A stretch of DNA of 64,000 nucleotides from JAGWBF01 sp965116325 (lineage in GTDB: Bacteria; Chloroflexota; Dehalococcoidia; Lucifugimonadales; JAGWBF01). Under the pieces are notes generated by a model. The model ran no database searches. It was not told the origin of the DNA and worked only from the letters and a program-made list of their open reading frames with translations. A program made the position numbers and the translations under genes. The DNA lies in assembly GCA_965116325.1 (NCBI GenBank), contig OZ220675.1, positions 620,001 through 684,000 of the forward strand. The letters are read 5' to 3'. Shown in pieces: positions 17,021 to 25,016 of this stretch (positions are counted from its first letter, which is position 1; every line of letters begins with the position of its first letter).

Positions 17021-19369
17021 CTAACTGCTGACTTTTCGTCCCGATTGTATGGCCCGCCAGACTTTTTCCGACGTTAGAGGCATCTCTATATGACGCACTC
17101 CGAAGGGTGCCAAGGCATCCACGACGGCGTTGACGACGGCAGGTGGCGTCCCGACTGTGGGGCCTTCTCCCATGCCCTTGACGCCGATGGGGTTCGTGGG
17201 AGAAGGGGTTTCTATTGTTTCGTTCACAAATGGGGGCACCATCTCGGCGGTGGGCAGGCAGTAGTCCATGAGGGTGCCCGTGGCAAGCTGACCTGTCTCA
17301 TCATAAACGATCTGTTCATAAAGGGCTTGGCCCAACCCCTGGGCGGCCCCACCGTGGATCTGGCCTTCCACCACCATCGGGTTGACTACCACGCCCTGGT
17401 CATCGACGCAGTAGAGGGTCCTCACATCCACCTCACCCGACTCCCCGTCCACCTCCACCACAGCCACGTATGTGCCATAGCTGTAAGTGAGGTTCTTGGG
17501 CTGGTAGAAGCACGACTCATCCAGGCCGAACTCCATGTCGGCCGGCCTCTCCGTGACCCTGTAGGCCGAAGCCGCCACCTCAGTCATGGAAAGCCCCGCC
17601 TTCCCGGAGCCGGGAGCAACGAACCTCTTGTCCTCAAGGGCGATGTCGCCGGGTTCGACGCCGAGGCGGAAGGCTGCTATCGCCCGCATCTTGTCCAGTA
17701 CCTTCTCGGCCGCGTTGTGGATGGCGGTTCCGCCTATGACCATGCTGCGGCTGGCGTAGGTGCCCATTCCGTAGGTCACAAGCCCGGTGTCACCATGTAC
17801 GATCTCGATGTCCTCGACGTCCACGGGAAGGACCGCCGAAGCTACCTGTGCGAAGGTGGTTTCCAGGCCTTGGCCGTGGGGGGACGAGCCGGTGTACACC
17901 GTGACTTTGCCCGTCCGGTCGATGGAGACCCTCCCCCAATCGTGGGCGCTTGAGGCGGGATTGATGGACGAAGGTCCGATACCTCCCGACTTGATCCATG
18001 AAGCGAAGCCGATTCCCAGGTACCGGCCTTCTTGTCGAAGGCGGGCCTGCTCCTCCCTTAGGGACGAGTAGCCTGCCACCCGGAGGGCCGTCTCCATTGC
18101 CTGGGAGTAGTCCCCACTGTCATAAACATCCCCTCCGGGGGTCCTGTACGGGAACTCCTCGGCAGGGATGTAGTTGCGCCTGCGCAATTCAACGGGGTCC
18201 ATCTTCAGCTCTTGGGCCAGCATATCCATGCCCCTCTCGATGAGGAACATACCCTCGGGGCGTCCCGCGCCCCGGTATGGTGTCTCGGGAGTCCTGTGGG
18301 TGTAAACAGCCTGCACCTGCAGGTCCACCTCGGGAATGCCGTAGGAACCGACGCTGGAGATGGCGGAACCGGCCGACAGGTTGGCTTCCGGACCCTTGGG
18401 GTAAGCTCCCAGGTCGGCAATGTGCCTTAATCGGAGCCCCGTTACTTTGCCCTGGGAGTTGGCCGCCAGCTCCAGGTAGGACACCTTGCCCCTGGCATGG
18501 CTCATGCCTAGGAACTCTTCGGAACGGGTTGCAACCCACTTGGCTGGAGCATTCAACAGCAAAGATGCGGCTGCCAGGAGGACGTACTCCGGGTCGCCGT
18601 GGGCCTTGGGGCCGAACCCCCCGCCTACGTCAGGGGCCACAACCCTCACCTGGTCTTTCTTGAGTCCGAGGATATCCGCCGAGTGGTCCTTGAGGTCGTG
18701 GGGCGTCTGGGTGCTGGCCCAGATGGACAGGCTTCGCAGCTTCGGGTCCCAGATGGCCACACCAGCCCGGGGCTCCATGGGAACGCCATGGATACGCTGG
18801 TTCACGAACCGCTCCCGGACGATAACGTCGGCTTCCTCGAAGGCTTGGGCCACATTGGGGGTAGAACGCCGCCACAGCATCGCCTCGTTGGAGCGGTCGT
18901 CATGCACCTGGGGGGCATCGGGTCGAAGGGCTTCTTCGGGATCGAAGGTGCCCGGAAGCACTTCGTAGTCTATCCTGACCAGGTCTTCCACATCCCGGGC
19001 GATGTAACGCTCTTCAGCAACGATGATGGCGACGATCTCCCCGACATGGCGCACCTTGTCCGTTGCGATCATGTTGAAGGGAGGAAGCCCCTTTTCGGCG
19101 GTTACCTCGGGCAGACCGGGTATTGCGATGACCGGATAGGTCTCGAAACGGGGATGGATGTCCTTGCCCGTCAGGACAGTCCTGACTCCTGGCCGGGCCA
19201 GGGCTTCAGTGGCATCTATATCCAGTATCCTGGCATGGGCATGGATGCTCCTCACAAAGTGCACCCAAAGCATCCCCGGCACCTGGATATCCTCGGCATA
19301 GACCCCCTCACCGCGAAGGAGCCTGGGGTCTTCCTTTCTCTTTATGGAATCTCCGATGGCGCCTGCCAA
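17021..19369 (-). CDS. Molybdenum hydroxylase large subunit (xanthine dehydrogenase/aldehyde oxidase/CoxL family)
   Basis: About 782 residues binding the molybdopterin cytosine dinucleotide cofactor. N-terminal domain KEDPRLLRGEGVYAEDI, the cofactor loop VAPDVGGGFGPKAHGD, the substrate-side segment TPYRGAGRPEGMFLIERGMD, GSSPHGQGLETTFAQVAS, and the C-terminal catalytic Glu in KGMGEGPTVGTPPAVVNAV. The PYRGAGRPE motif marks the aldehyde oxidase/CoxL form II type and lacks the AYXCSFR signature of true CO dehydrogenase. TTG with an upstream GGAGGCGGAG is preferred as start, because the longer frame overlaps the next gene by 65 nt. No FeS (CoxS) or FAD (CoxM) subunit gene is adjacent, which is unusual. 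Confidence 0.88.
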   Translation of the reverse strand: MAGAIGDSIKRKEDPRLLRGEGVYAEDIQVPGMLWVHFVRSIHAHARILDIDATEALARPGVRTVLTGKDIHPRFETYPVIAIPGLPEVTAEKGLPPFNMIATDKVRHVGEIVAIIVAEERYIARDVEDLVRIDYEVLPGTFDPEEALRPDAPQVHDDRSNEAMLWRRSTPNVAQAFEEADVIVRERFVNQRIHGVPMEPRAGVAIWDPKLRSLSIWASTQTPHDLKDHSADILGLKKDQVRVVAPDVGGGFGPKAHGDPEYVLLAAASLLLNAPAKWVATRSEEFLGMSHARGKVSYLELAANSQGKVTGLRLRHIADLGAYPKGPEANLSAGSAISSVGSYGIPEVDLQVQAVYTHRTPETPYRGAGRPEGMFLIERGMDMLAQELKMDPVELRRRNYIPAEEFPYRTPGGDVYDSGDYSQAMETALRVAGYSSLREEQARLRQEGRYLGIGFASWIKSGGIGPSSINPASSAHDWGRVSIDRTGKVTVYTGSSPHGQGLETTFAQVASAVLPVDVEDIEIVHGDTGLVTYGMGTYASRSMVIGGTAIHNAAEKVLDKMRAIAAFRLGVEPGDIALEDKRFVAPGSGKAGLSMTEVAASAYRVTERPADMEFGLDESCFYQPKNLTYSYGTYVAVVEVDGESGEVDVRTLYCVDDQGVVVNPMVVEGQIHGGAAQGLGQALYEQIVYDETGQLATGTLMDYCLPTAEMVPPFVNETIETPSPTNPIGVKGMGEGPTVGTPPAVVNAVVDALAPFGVRHIEMPLTSEKVWRAIQSGRKVSS

Positions 19370-19439
19370 ACTCCGCCTCCGTGGAAAAGGGTTCGAGTTA
19401 CTTGCCCTGACTCTCTCAGCCAGTGGAACCCCCGAGCAG

Positions 19440-20618
19440 CTAGTAAGTACCTCCGGGTGTTCCCTGAGGTGACTTCCTGAACCTGGGAATGACGTGCTTG
19501 CCAAACATTTCGATGGACTTCATTGCCTTCTCGTGGCTTATGGTCTCCGAAGCGGTAATGAAGTGCATCTGGTCCACGCCTGCTTCTTCGTGAATCTTGA
19601 TGGCCTGGGAGCAGCTATCGGGATCGCCGGCGATGATCACTCCCCGGCTACACAAGGTGTCGGCGTCCATCTGGGCGACGGCTGCCCTTGCGGCGCCTCC
19701 CGACAGGTCCAGGGCCTCCTTTATCTCTCCGGTAGCTTCATCCTCGACCTTGTTGACGTAGCGCGAGAAGTTCTGCTTCAGGTGGTCGGGGATGCCTCCC
19801 CACTGCTTTATCAGCATTTCGTAGACGTTTTTCTGGTCCTGAAGGTACGGCTTGTCGGGGCCGAAGAAGGTCTTGAGAGACTGCTTGCACAGCTCCCTGG
19901 CCTCCCGGTCATCTTCACCGCAGTAGCCCATGACGGAAGTTTGCCATTCGTTGGTCACGAACCCGCCAACGGGGTCAGCATGCTGGATATTCTCCTTGTA
20001 CTTCTGGATATGGGGCTCCAGCACCGATGGCGCGGCCACACCCAGGGCCATTACCCCCAACCCTTTCTGGGCCGCCAGCTCATAGGAGGCCGGCTGGACG
20101 GCCGCCATCCAGATGGGTGGGTGGGGCTTCTGGTAGGGCTTGGGCAGCACCTTGCGGGGAGGGACCTTCCAGAACTGTCCCTCGTACTCGAACATGTCCG
20201 ATTCCCAAATCTTGGGAATCATGGTCAGTGACTCATCCCACATCTCCCGCGTGTTCCTGGGGTCGATGCCCATGCCTGTCTGCTCGTAAGGGGCCGACCG
20301 GCCCGTTCCAAACTCGATCCGGCCATTGGACAGGTGGTCCAGCATGGCGACCCGCTCAGCAACGCGGATGGGATGGTGGTAGGGAAGAATGACCACGCCG
20401 AAGCCCAGCCGGATGCGCTTGGTCTGGCGGCTCAACGCCCCGAAGATCACCTCCGGGCAGGGGGACATGGAGAAGCCCGTCAGGAAGTGGTGCTCCACCA
20501 GCCAGATATAGTCGAAACCCACCTCATCAGCGAGGATGCACTGCTCCAGGGTCTCTTCGATAACGGCATGATCATCAAGGACGGGGCGCTGCATTTCGAA
20601 AGCCAAGCTGAATTTCAT
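19440..20618 (-). CDS. LLM-class F420/FMN-dependent oxidoreductase (luciferase-like monooxygenase)
   Basis: A 392-residue bacterial luciferase-fold (TIM barrel) flavoenzyme. Diagnostic parts are LAFEMQRP at the start, YIWLVEHHFLTGFSMSPCPE, RIRLGFGVVILPYHHPIRVAERVAMLDHLSNGRIEFGTGRS (common to the subfamily that also includes alkanal monooxygenase alpha chains), and GDPDSCSQAIKIHEEAGVDQ near the end. These enzymes oxidise small organic molecules with reduced flavin and oxygen; they are strongly expanded in SAR202 Chloroflexota. It lies directly upstream of the molybdenum hydroxylase gene on the same strand, so the two may act in one catabolic route. Substrate unknown. Confidence 0.88.
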   Translation of the reverse strand: MKFSLAFEMQRPVLDDHAVIEETLEQCILADEVGFDYIWLVEHHFLTGFSMSPCPEVIFGALSRQTKRIRLGFGVVILPYHHPIRVAERVAMLDHLSNGRIEFGTGRSAPYEQTGMGIDPRNTREMWDESLTMIPKIWESDMFEYEGQFWKVPPRKVLPKPYQKPHPPIWMAAVQPASYELAAQKGLGVMALGVAAPSVLEPHIQKYKENIQHADPVGGFVTNEWQTSVMGYCGEDDREARELCKQSLKTFFGPDKPYLQDQKNVYEMLIKQWGGIPDHLKQNFSRYVNKVEDEATGEIKEALDLSGGAARAAVAQMDADTLCSRGVIIAGDPDSCSQAIKIHEEAGVDQMHFITASETISHEKAMKSIEMFGKHVIPRFRKSPQGTPGGTY

Positions 20619-20728
20619 AGACCAACTCCTGAGTGTCGGGTGCTTGGGTTGAACACCGCCAACGGGTCCCGGGCGGCCTGCATCCCTTGGACAACCAAGG
20701 GTCCGTCCGTCCAGTCCCTACTGCGTGA

Positions 20729-20757
20729 AGAATAATCTCTGCTAACAGAGCCGTCAA
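20729..20757 (-). promoter_or_regulatory. Promoter of the LLM/molybdenum hydroxylase operon
   Basis: Minus strand: TTGACG (20752-20757), 17-bp spacer, TATTCT (20729-20734). The spacer contains the inverted repeat CTCTG-TTAG-CAGAG, a possible operator for a spacer-binding regulator. It is back-to-back with the promoter of the Asp-box propeller gene, the two -35 boxes being 33 bp apart. Confidence 0.55.
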
Positions 20758-20790
20758 CTTGAAGTCCCTACGCACGGCCCTTGGCGCAGG

Positions 20791-20819
20791 TTGACCCGAC
20801 CCTTCCACAGGACGATAAT
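20791..20819 (+). promoter_or_regulatory. Promoter of the Asp-box propeller gene
   Basis: TTGACC (20791-20796), 17-bp spacer, GATAAT (20814-20819): five of six matches in each box. Predicted start near 20826, giving a leader of about 26 nt before the ATG with its GGGGAGG ribosome site. Confidence 0.65.
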
Positions 20820-20851
20820 TCTCTCAAAATCCCACATTGGGGAGGCACGAG

Positions 20852-21862
20852 ATGCGAGATGACATCACCATTCTTCTTGGTACCGTAGGCACCGGAATGT
20901 GGCGCAGCACCAACGGCGGGCAGACTTGGGCGCGGCCCAAGGGCACCCGCGACAAGATGCCCTGGAGCGAGTTCATCATCTTCTCCCTGACCCGGCATCC
21001 CAAGGACCCCCAGGTGATCTTTGCCGGCACCCAGGACGGCCTGTACCGAAGCGACGACAAGGGGGCCAGCTTCGAGAAGGTGGACTCGGAGATGAACGAC
21101 TACGACGTGTGGTCGGTGGCCATCGATCCGTCGGACCCGGACACCATGTTCGCCGGGTGCCGTCCTGGGGCCATCTTCCGGTCAAAGAATGGCGGCCAGG
21201 ACTGGCAGATGATGAACGCCAGCTTTGCCGAGTACTGCGACAACATCAACATCCCCCGGGTGCTGACCATGGCGGTGGACCCCACTGACAGCCGGGTCGT
21301 TTGGGCCGGCGTGGAGGTGGACGGCGTGCGACGCAGCCTGGACGGGGGCGACACCTGGCATACCATCGGCGCAGCCGTAACGCCAGGTGAGGTTGGCACC
21401 AGCCTGGATGAACCGGACATTCACTGGATGGAGGTCAGCCAGGGCTCTCCCAACATGGTGATCACAAGCACAGTCCGGGATGTGTTCACCAGCACCGACA
21501 TGGGTGAAAGCTGGAGGGCCGCCGGCGCTCGGCAGAACTTCCCGTACACCTTCTGTCGTGGTATGGCGATAAAGCCCGACGACCCAAACACCATCTATGT
21601 GGGCACCGGCGACTCCAACATCGGTGTCACCGGAGCGGTGGTGCGCACTAGGGACAGGTGCGAATCATGGGAGAACACACCCCTGCCCGTCGCTCCCAAC
21701 TCACCGATATGGAAGTTTGCGGTCAACGGCGCCGATCCCGACACCGTCCTCTGCTGCAGCCATTGGGGCGAGGTGTTCCAGAGCGAGAACGCAGGAGACA
21801 CCTGGTCCAAGGTCGAGCGGGAGTTCACCGAGATACGGGGAATCGTCTGGATGCCCAACTAG
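20852..21862 (+). CDS. Asp-box (BNR/sialidase-like) beta-propeller protein
   Basis: A 336-residue protein made almost wholly of repeats of the Asp-box type SxDxGxxW: RSTNGGQTW, RSDDKGASF, RSLDGGDTW, TSTDMGESW, RTRDRCESW and QSENAGDTW, spaced about 45-60 residues apart, which predicts a six- or seven-bladed propeller. No signal peptide or membrane segment is visible, so it should be cytoplasmic, unlike most sialidases and the Ycf48-type photosystem factors that share the fold. No sialidase catalytic set is recognisable. GGGGAGG precedes the ATG by 6 nt. It is transcribed divergently from the LLM gene. Function unknown; a binding scaffold is the safest description. Confidence 0.78.
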   Translation: MRDDITILLGTVGTGMWRSTNGGQTWARPKGTRDKMPWSEFIIFSLTRHPKDPQVIFAGTQDGLYRSDDKGASFEKVDSEMNDYDVWSVAIDPSDPDTMFAGCRPGAIFRSKNGGQDWQMMNASFAEYCDNINIPRVLTMAVDPTDSRVVWAGVEVDGVRRSLDGGDTWHTIGAAVTPGEVGTSLDEPDIHWMEVSQGSPNMVITSTVRDVFTSTDMGESWRAAGARQNFPYTFCRGMAIKPDDPNTIYVGTGDSNIGVTGAVVRTRDRCESWENTPLPVAPNSPIWKFAVNGADPDTVLCCSHWGEVFQSENAGDTWSKVEREFTEIRGIVWMPN

Positions 21863-21888
21863 GGCCGGGCACCGCGTAGCCTTGGGGC

Positions 21889-22449
21889 TTAGCCTGCCTT
21901 TTCGGGGACGTCCCGAGCAGGCATGTAGTGCAGTATGAAGTAGGGCTCCGGAGGCTGGCGCCCCGGAGGATGCGGCCCCCTGAAGTATGCGCCCAGGTGG
22001 GGCACTGAGCTTTCGTCCCCCTCCTGGTAAACACGGTAACCTTGCTTGGCATAGAAGGGCAGCGCCCAGTAGCTGCCCTTCAGGACGTTCAGGGTGAAAA
22101 TCCCGACCTCCGGCCAGTCGGCTTTGCTCTGCTCCCAGTGGCGTGAGATCAGCTCCCCGCCCAGACCCTTACGGTTCCGGTCAGGGTGCACAAACAACAG
22201 GTGGAGGTGCGAAGCCTCAACCGGGTCTCCATAGGGACGCCACAGGGACACTCCAAGGAGTTGCCCACCATCGTCTGACTCCGCCACCACACCCCGCTCA
22301 CCCCGCTGGACGATGGCGGCATGGATGCGCTCCCCCGTCTGCACCCTACGCCCTACCATCCTGAATTCGGGATCGAACCCCGAGTAGGAGGCGTTCACCA
22401 GGGCTGCAACGGCGGCCGAATCTTCAGGCGTGATGGGACGAATCTTCAT
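21889..22449 (-). CDS. GNAT-family N-acetyltransferase
   Basis: A 186-residue acetyl-CoA-dependent transferase. MKIRPITPEDSAAVAALVN is the typical first strand and helix, HLHLLFVHPDRNRKGLGGELISRH carries the acetyl-CoA loop (R/Q-x-x-G-x-G/A, here RKGLGG), and YAKQGYRVYQEGD is the late strand region. The tail extends with a Pro-rich segment and PYFILHYMPAR. Resembles the YhbS/puromycin-resistance-like type, but the acceptor is not predictable. It lies 9 nt downstream of the beta-lactamase-fold gene on the same strand, so the two are likely cotranscribed. Confidence 0.85.
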   Translation of the reverse strand: MKIRPITPEDSAAVAALVNASYSGFDPEFRMVGRRVQTGERIHAAIVQRGERGVVAESDDGGQLLGVSLWRPYGDPVEASHLHLLFVHPDRNRKGLGGELISRHWEQSKADWPEVGIFTLNVLKGSYWALPFYAKQGYRVYQEGDESSVPHLGAYFRGPHPPGRQPPEPYFILHYMPARDVPEKAG

Positions 22450-22458
22450 AGCTGAACC

Positions 22459-23559
22459 CTAGAGGCAGGCGTCCCGCACAGCCTGGGAGATGACGGTCAT
22501 TCGCGGCAGGTGGGTCGCGTTGGCCCGCAGGCCGTTTGTTATGTAAGCCACCGCCAGACCCACATCAGGGTCGGCCCAGCCCACCGACGTTCCGATGCCC
22601 CCGTGTCCGAAGGTCCTTGCAGGGTCTCCCCCCGAAGAACCCATCCGCGAGTCGGCCAGCCACAGGCCCAGGGAGCGGTGCACATAGACGTTGAAGGTGT
22701 GGTCATGCCCCTCCGCCTGCTGCTTGGTGACCTCCTGCACGGTCTCGGGCTTGAGGATGCGAACATCGTCCAGGATGCCCCCGCATCCCAGCATGGCGTA
22801 GTAGCGCACCAGGTCCCGGGCGGTCCCGATGCCACCCGCCGCGGGGTTCACCGCCTGGTGCACCTCAGGCTTGTTGAATGTGTCCACCACCTGGACCCGC
22901 TCGGCATCCTCCATGGCATGGATCCTGGACACCCTGCTCTCCAGTTCTGCGGGAAGCCCCATGTAAACATCGTGCATGGACAGAGGGTCGGTGATCTCTT
23001 CTTTGAGGAACCGGCCTATGGGACGCCCATCGATGCGCCTCACCAACTCCCCCAGCACCCAGCCGAATGTGGACTGCTGGTAAGCGATCACCGCCCCCGG
23101 CTCGGTGGTCGGGGCAGTCCCCTCCATGGCGCTGACCACCAGGTCCCAGTCTCCCCAGCCGTTGGCTGCGATCTCCGGCGGCGTCTCGGGGATGCCCCCA
23201 CGGTGGGTCAGGATGTGGCGAATGGTAATCCCGCCCTTGCCATTGTTGGCGAAATTGGGCCAGTAGCGGGCGACAGGGTCATCCCACTGCAGTAGTCCCC
23301 TCTCCCAGAGGATGTAGATGCAGCCGGCCGTAAGGGCCTTGCTGTTGGAGTACATCACGAACATGGTGTCGGCGTTTACAGGTTTGCCCGCATCGGGGTC
23401 GTCCATACCGCCCCACAGGTCCAGCACCAAGCTGCCATGGCGATAAGCTGCCAGGCAGGCGCCGGGATGCAAGCCGTCGGCGATCTGCTTGTTGAACAGA
23501 GCCTCTATCTCTTTCAAGCCCTGGGGGTCCATCTGCTCCAATGCAGCGGGAGCTACCAT
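22459..23559 (-). CDS. Beta-lactamase-fold serine hydrolase (class C/EstB type)
   Basis: A 366-residue serine hydrolase. The SxxK motif is in FVMYSNSKALTAG, the Tyr motif region is AYQQSTFGWVLGELV, and the third motif is FGHGGIGTSVGWADP. These belong to the family shared by AmpC beta-lactamases, EstB esterases and D-Ala-D-Ala peptidases. There is no signal peptide, which favours a cytoplasmic esterase over a beta-lactamase. The start is the ATG behind GGAGGAAAGC; a longer frame upstream runs through the promoter and is not used. First gene of a two-gene unit with the GNAT gene. Confidence 0.87.
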   Translation of the reverse strand: MVAPAALEQMDPQGLKEIEALFNKQIADGLHPGACLAAYRHGSLVLDLWGGMDDPDAGKPVNADTMFVMYSNSKALTAGCIYILWERGLLQWDDPVARYWPNFANNGKGGITIRHILTHRGGIPETPPEIAANGWGDWDLVVSAMEGTAPTTEPGAVIAYQQSTFGWVLGELVRRIDGRPIGRFLKEEITDPLSMHDVYMGLPAELESRVSRIHAMEDAERVQVVDTFNKPEVHQAVNPAAGGIGTARDLVRYYAMLGCGGILDDVRILKPETVQEVTKQQAEGHDHTFNVYVHRSLGLWLADSRMGSSGGDPARTFGHGGIGTSVGWADPDVGLAVAYITNGLRANATHLPRMTVISQAVRDACL

Positions 23560-23592
23560 AGCTTTCCTCCAAGCCAACCGGGAATTTTCGCT

Positions 23593-23621
23593 AATATACG
23601 GCCTGCCCCTACCAGTGTCAA
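23593..23621 (-). promoter_or_regulatory. Promoter of the serine hydrolase-GNAT operon
   Basis: Minus strand: TTGACA (23616-23621), 17-bp spacer, TATATT (23593-23598). A perfect -35 and a five-of-six -10 place the transcript start about 27 nt before the hydrolase ATG. This also argues against the longer N-terminal extension of that gene. Confidence 0.75.
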
Positions 23622-23709
23622 CGAAGACCTTCTTGCCGAATCGGCACAAAGGCGCTGGGTAATCACAGCTCTACGATGCTTGGTAGCCCTCATTAGCCTT
23701 AGGACGAAC

Positions 23710-23784
23710 TGGCGCGTTACGCCAATGATGTGGCAATGATGTTCACGAACATAAGCATTGACATTGCCTTGCGTTTAGTATAGC
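23710..23784 (+). promoter_or_regulatory. Candidate operator/promoter region of bfd
   Basis: Contains two short palindromes, TGGCG-CGTTA-CGCCA (23710-23724) and TGTTC-AC-GAACA (23740-23751), then TTGACA (23758-23763) and TATAGC (23779-23784) with a short 15-bp spacer. The second palindrome lies just upstream of the -35, as expected for an activator or metal-responsive site. It is not a recognisable Fur box. The short spacer suggests a weak promoter needing help. Confidence 0.4.
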
Positions 23785-23831
23785 TTAACCCATGGGAAAT
23801 GTCGGAACACTAGCTATAGGACTTGCTGGCG

Positions 23832-24137
23832 TTGTACCTCTGCATTTGTAAAGGAATCAAGATATCCGATGCCGTTGAGGCGGCAAGGGCCGGGACTTGC
23901 TCCATAGAAGCCCTGGTCAGTTCTTACGGCTTCGATGACGACAACTCCTGTGGCAGGTGCGTAAGATATGAACAAGAGATTGCAACTCTGATCAGGATCG
24001 AATTAAACAAACCCGTTTTCACTTCGTCGAACGAACAGCCGCGAGGCGCTGTAACCGGCGCCTCTGATTCTCGCCAACCAGCTCCGAGCAAGCACCGGCC
24101 ATGGTATCACCTTAGGCAGATGGCTAAGGGTTCCTGA
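23832..24137 (+). CDS. bfd: Bacterioferritin-associated ferredoxin (Bfd-like, [2Fe-2S])
   Basis: A 101-residue protein whose first 50 residues match Bfd: (M/L)YLCICKGIKISDAVEAARAG, with the four iron-sulfur cysteines as CxC (Cys4, Cys6) and CxxC (Cys40, Cys43, in NSCGRC). Bfd docks on bacterioferritin and reduces its ferric core to release iron. The TTG start was chosen because it gives the canonical short N-terminus; an earlier in-frame TTG adds three residues. The C-terminal 50 residues are a Ser/Pro/basic tail absent from E. coli Bfd (64 residues). The bacterioferritin gene follows 118 nt later, strongly supporting the call. Confidence 0.83.
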   Translation: MYLCICKGIKISDAVEAARAGTCSIEALVSSYGFDDDNSCGRCVRYEQEIATLIRIELNKPVFTSSNEQPRGAVTGASDSRQPAPSKHRPWYHLRQMAKGS

Positions 24138-24186
24138 GTCCCCAACCAAGTTGCCTCTCGCGTCTCAGTACCGTGGGGTGTTAGTG

Positions 24187-24215
24187 TTGAAACCCTCGAA
24201 TTCTCCGACTATACT
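24187..24215 (+). promoter_or_regulatory. Promoter of bfr
   Basis: TTGAAA (24187-24192), 17-bp spacer, TATACT (24210-24215). Gives bfr its own start, about 35 nt before the ATG, independent of bfd transcription. Confidence 0.7.
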
Positions 24216-24255
24216 GTGATATTGATTTCAGCCGGTGGGGGAAGGGAGAAGACCC

Positions 24256-24732
24256 ATGAAAGCTAAAGACGGCGTGGTTGACCGCCTCAACAACATACTG
24301 ACGGTAGAGCTGACGGCCATCAACCAGTACTTTCTCCAGGCTGAAATGTGCCTAAACTGGGGCTACGAGCGCCTGTACAACAAGTTCCGGGAAATCAGCA
24401 CCGAGGAGATGAAGGACTCGGAGCACATGATCAAGCACATCCTCTATCTTGAAGGGATGCCGAATGTGCAGCGCATGGGCCCGGTGATGATCGGAGAATC
24501 GGTCCAGGAGAACCTGGACCTGGACCTCGCCTCCGAAAAGTCGGCCGTGGAACTTGTAACCGAAGCGATCACCCACTGCACCCAGGTCGCTGACTACACA
24601 ACGCGCAATATCCTCGAAAACATGGTCAGGTCAGAGGAAGAGCATGTTGACTGGCTAGAGACCCAGTTGGAAACCATCAACCAGATCGGTATAGACCTTT
24701 ACCTGAACCAGCAGATTAAGAACGACGGCTGA
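24256..24732 (+). CDS. bfr: Bacterioferritin
   Basis: Iron-storage protein of the 24-mer heme ferritin family, 158 residues. It aligns along its whole length with E. coli Bfr: NILTVELTAINQYFLQAEM (Glu18 ligand), STEEMK (Glu51 and the heme-ligand Met52), EAITHC (Glu94) and RSEEEHVDWLET (Glu127, His130). One ferroxidase ligand differs: the residue equivalent to His54 is Asp, as the text reads EEMKDSEH where E. coli has DEMKHAD. The AAGGGAG site before the ATG fixes the start. Paired with Bfd upstream. Confidence 0.93.
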   Translation: MKAKDGVVDRLNNILTVELTAINQYFLQAEMCLNWGYERLYNKFREISTEEMKDSEHMIKHILYLEGMPNVQRMGPVMIGESVQENLDLDLASEKSAVELVTEAITHCTQVADYTTRNILENMVRSEEEHVDWLETQLETINQIGIDLYLNQQIKNDG

Positions 24733-24910
24733 CCACTACCCCCTTCCTTAGGCCCAGCCTGCTGCGAGCCTGATCCCCCGGTCCAATCCCCTAGTCGGCC
24801 TTAGATTGGACCCTTGCCGCGACTCCGTGGGTACCTATTCGACTGGCCCCAGACAAACTTCCGCATATTGGCGACCCATCGCTATATCAACGCGGGCCAT
24901 GCTTCCCTTG

Positions 24911-24940
24911 TTTACCACCCGCGCCCTGGGCGGCTATAAT
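24911..24940 (+). promoter_or_regulatory. Promoter of the duplicated-domain gene
   Basis: TTTACC (24911-24916), 18-bp spacer, TATAAT (24935-24940). The -10 sits in GGCTATAATGC, the same 11 bases found at the ggt promoter, so this local context recurs in the genome segment. Predicted leader about 70 nt. Confidence 0.5.
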
Positions 24941-25016
24941 GCTCCCAACACCCCAAAGAACCTTCGCCCTTCTTTGTCAGGACGGGGTAGCCAAATCTAT
25001 TCCCAGGAGTGAACAG

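Noticed and set aside
17021..19369. Carbon monoxide dehydrogenase (coxL)
   Set aside because: The active-site motif of form I CoxL (AYXCSFR) is missing, and PYRGAGR is found instead; there are no coxM or coxS genes adjacent.
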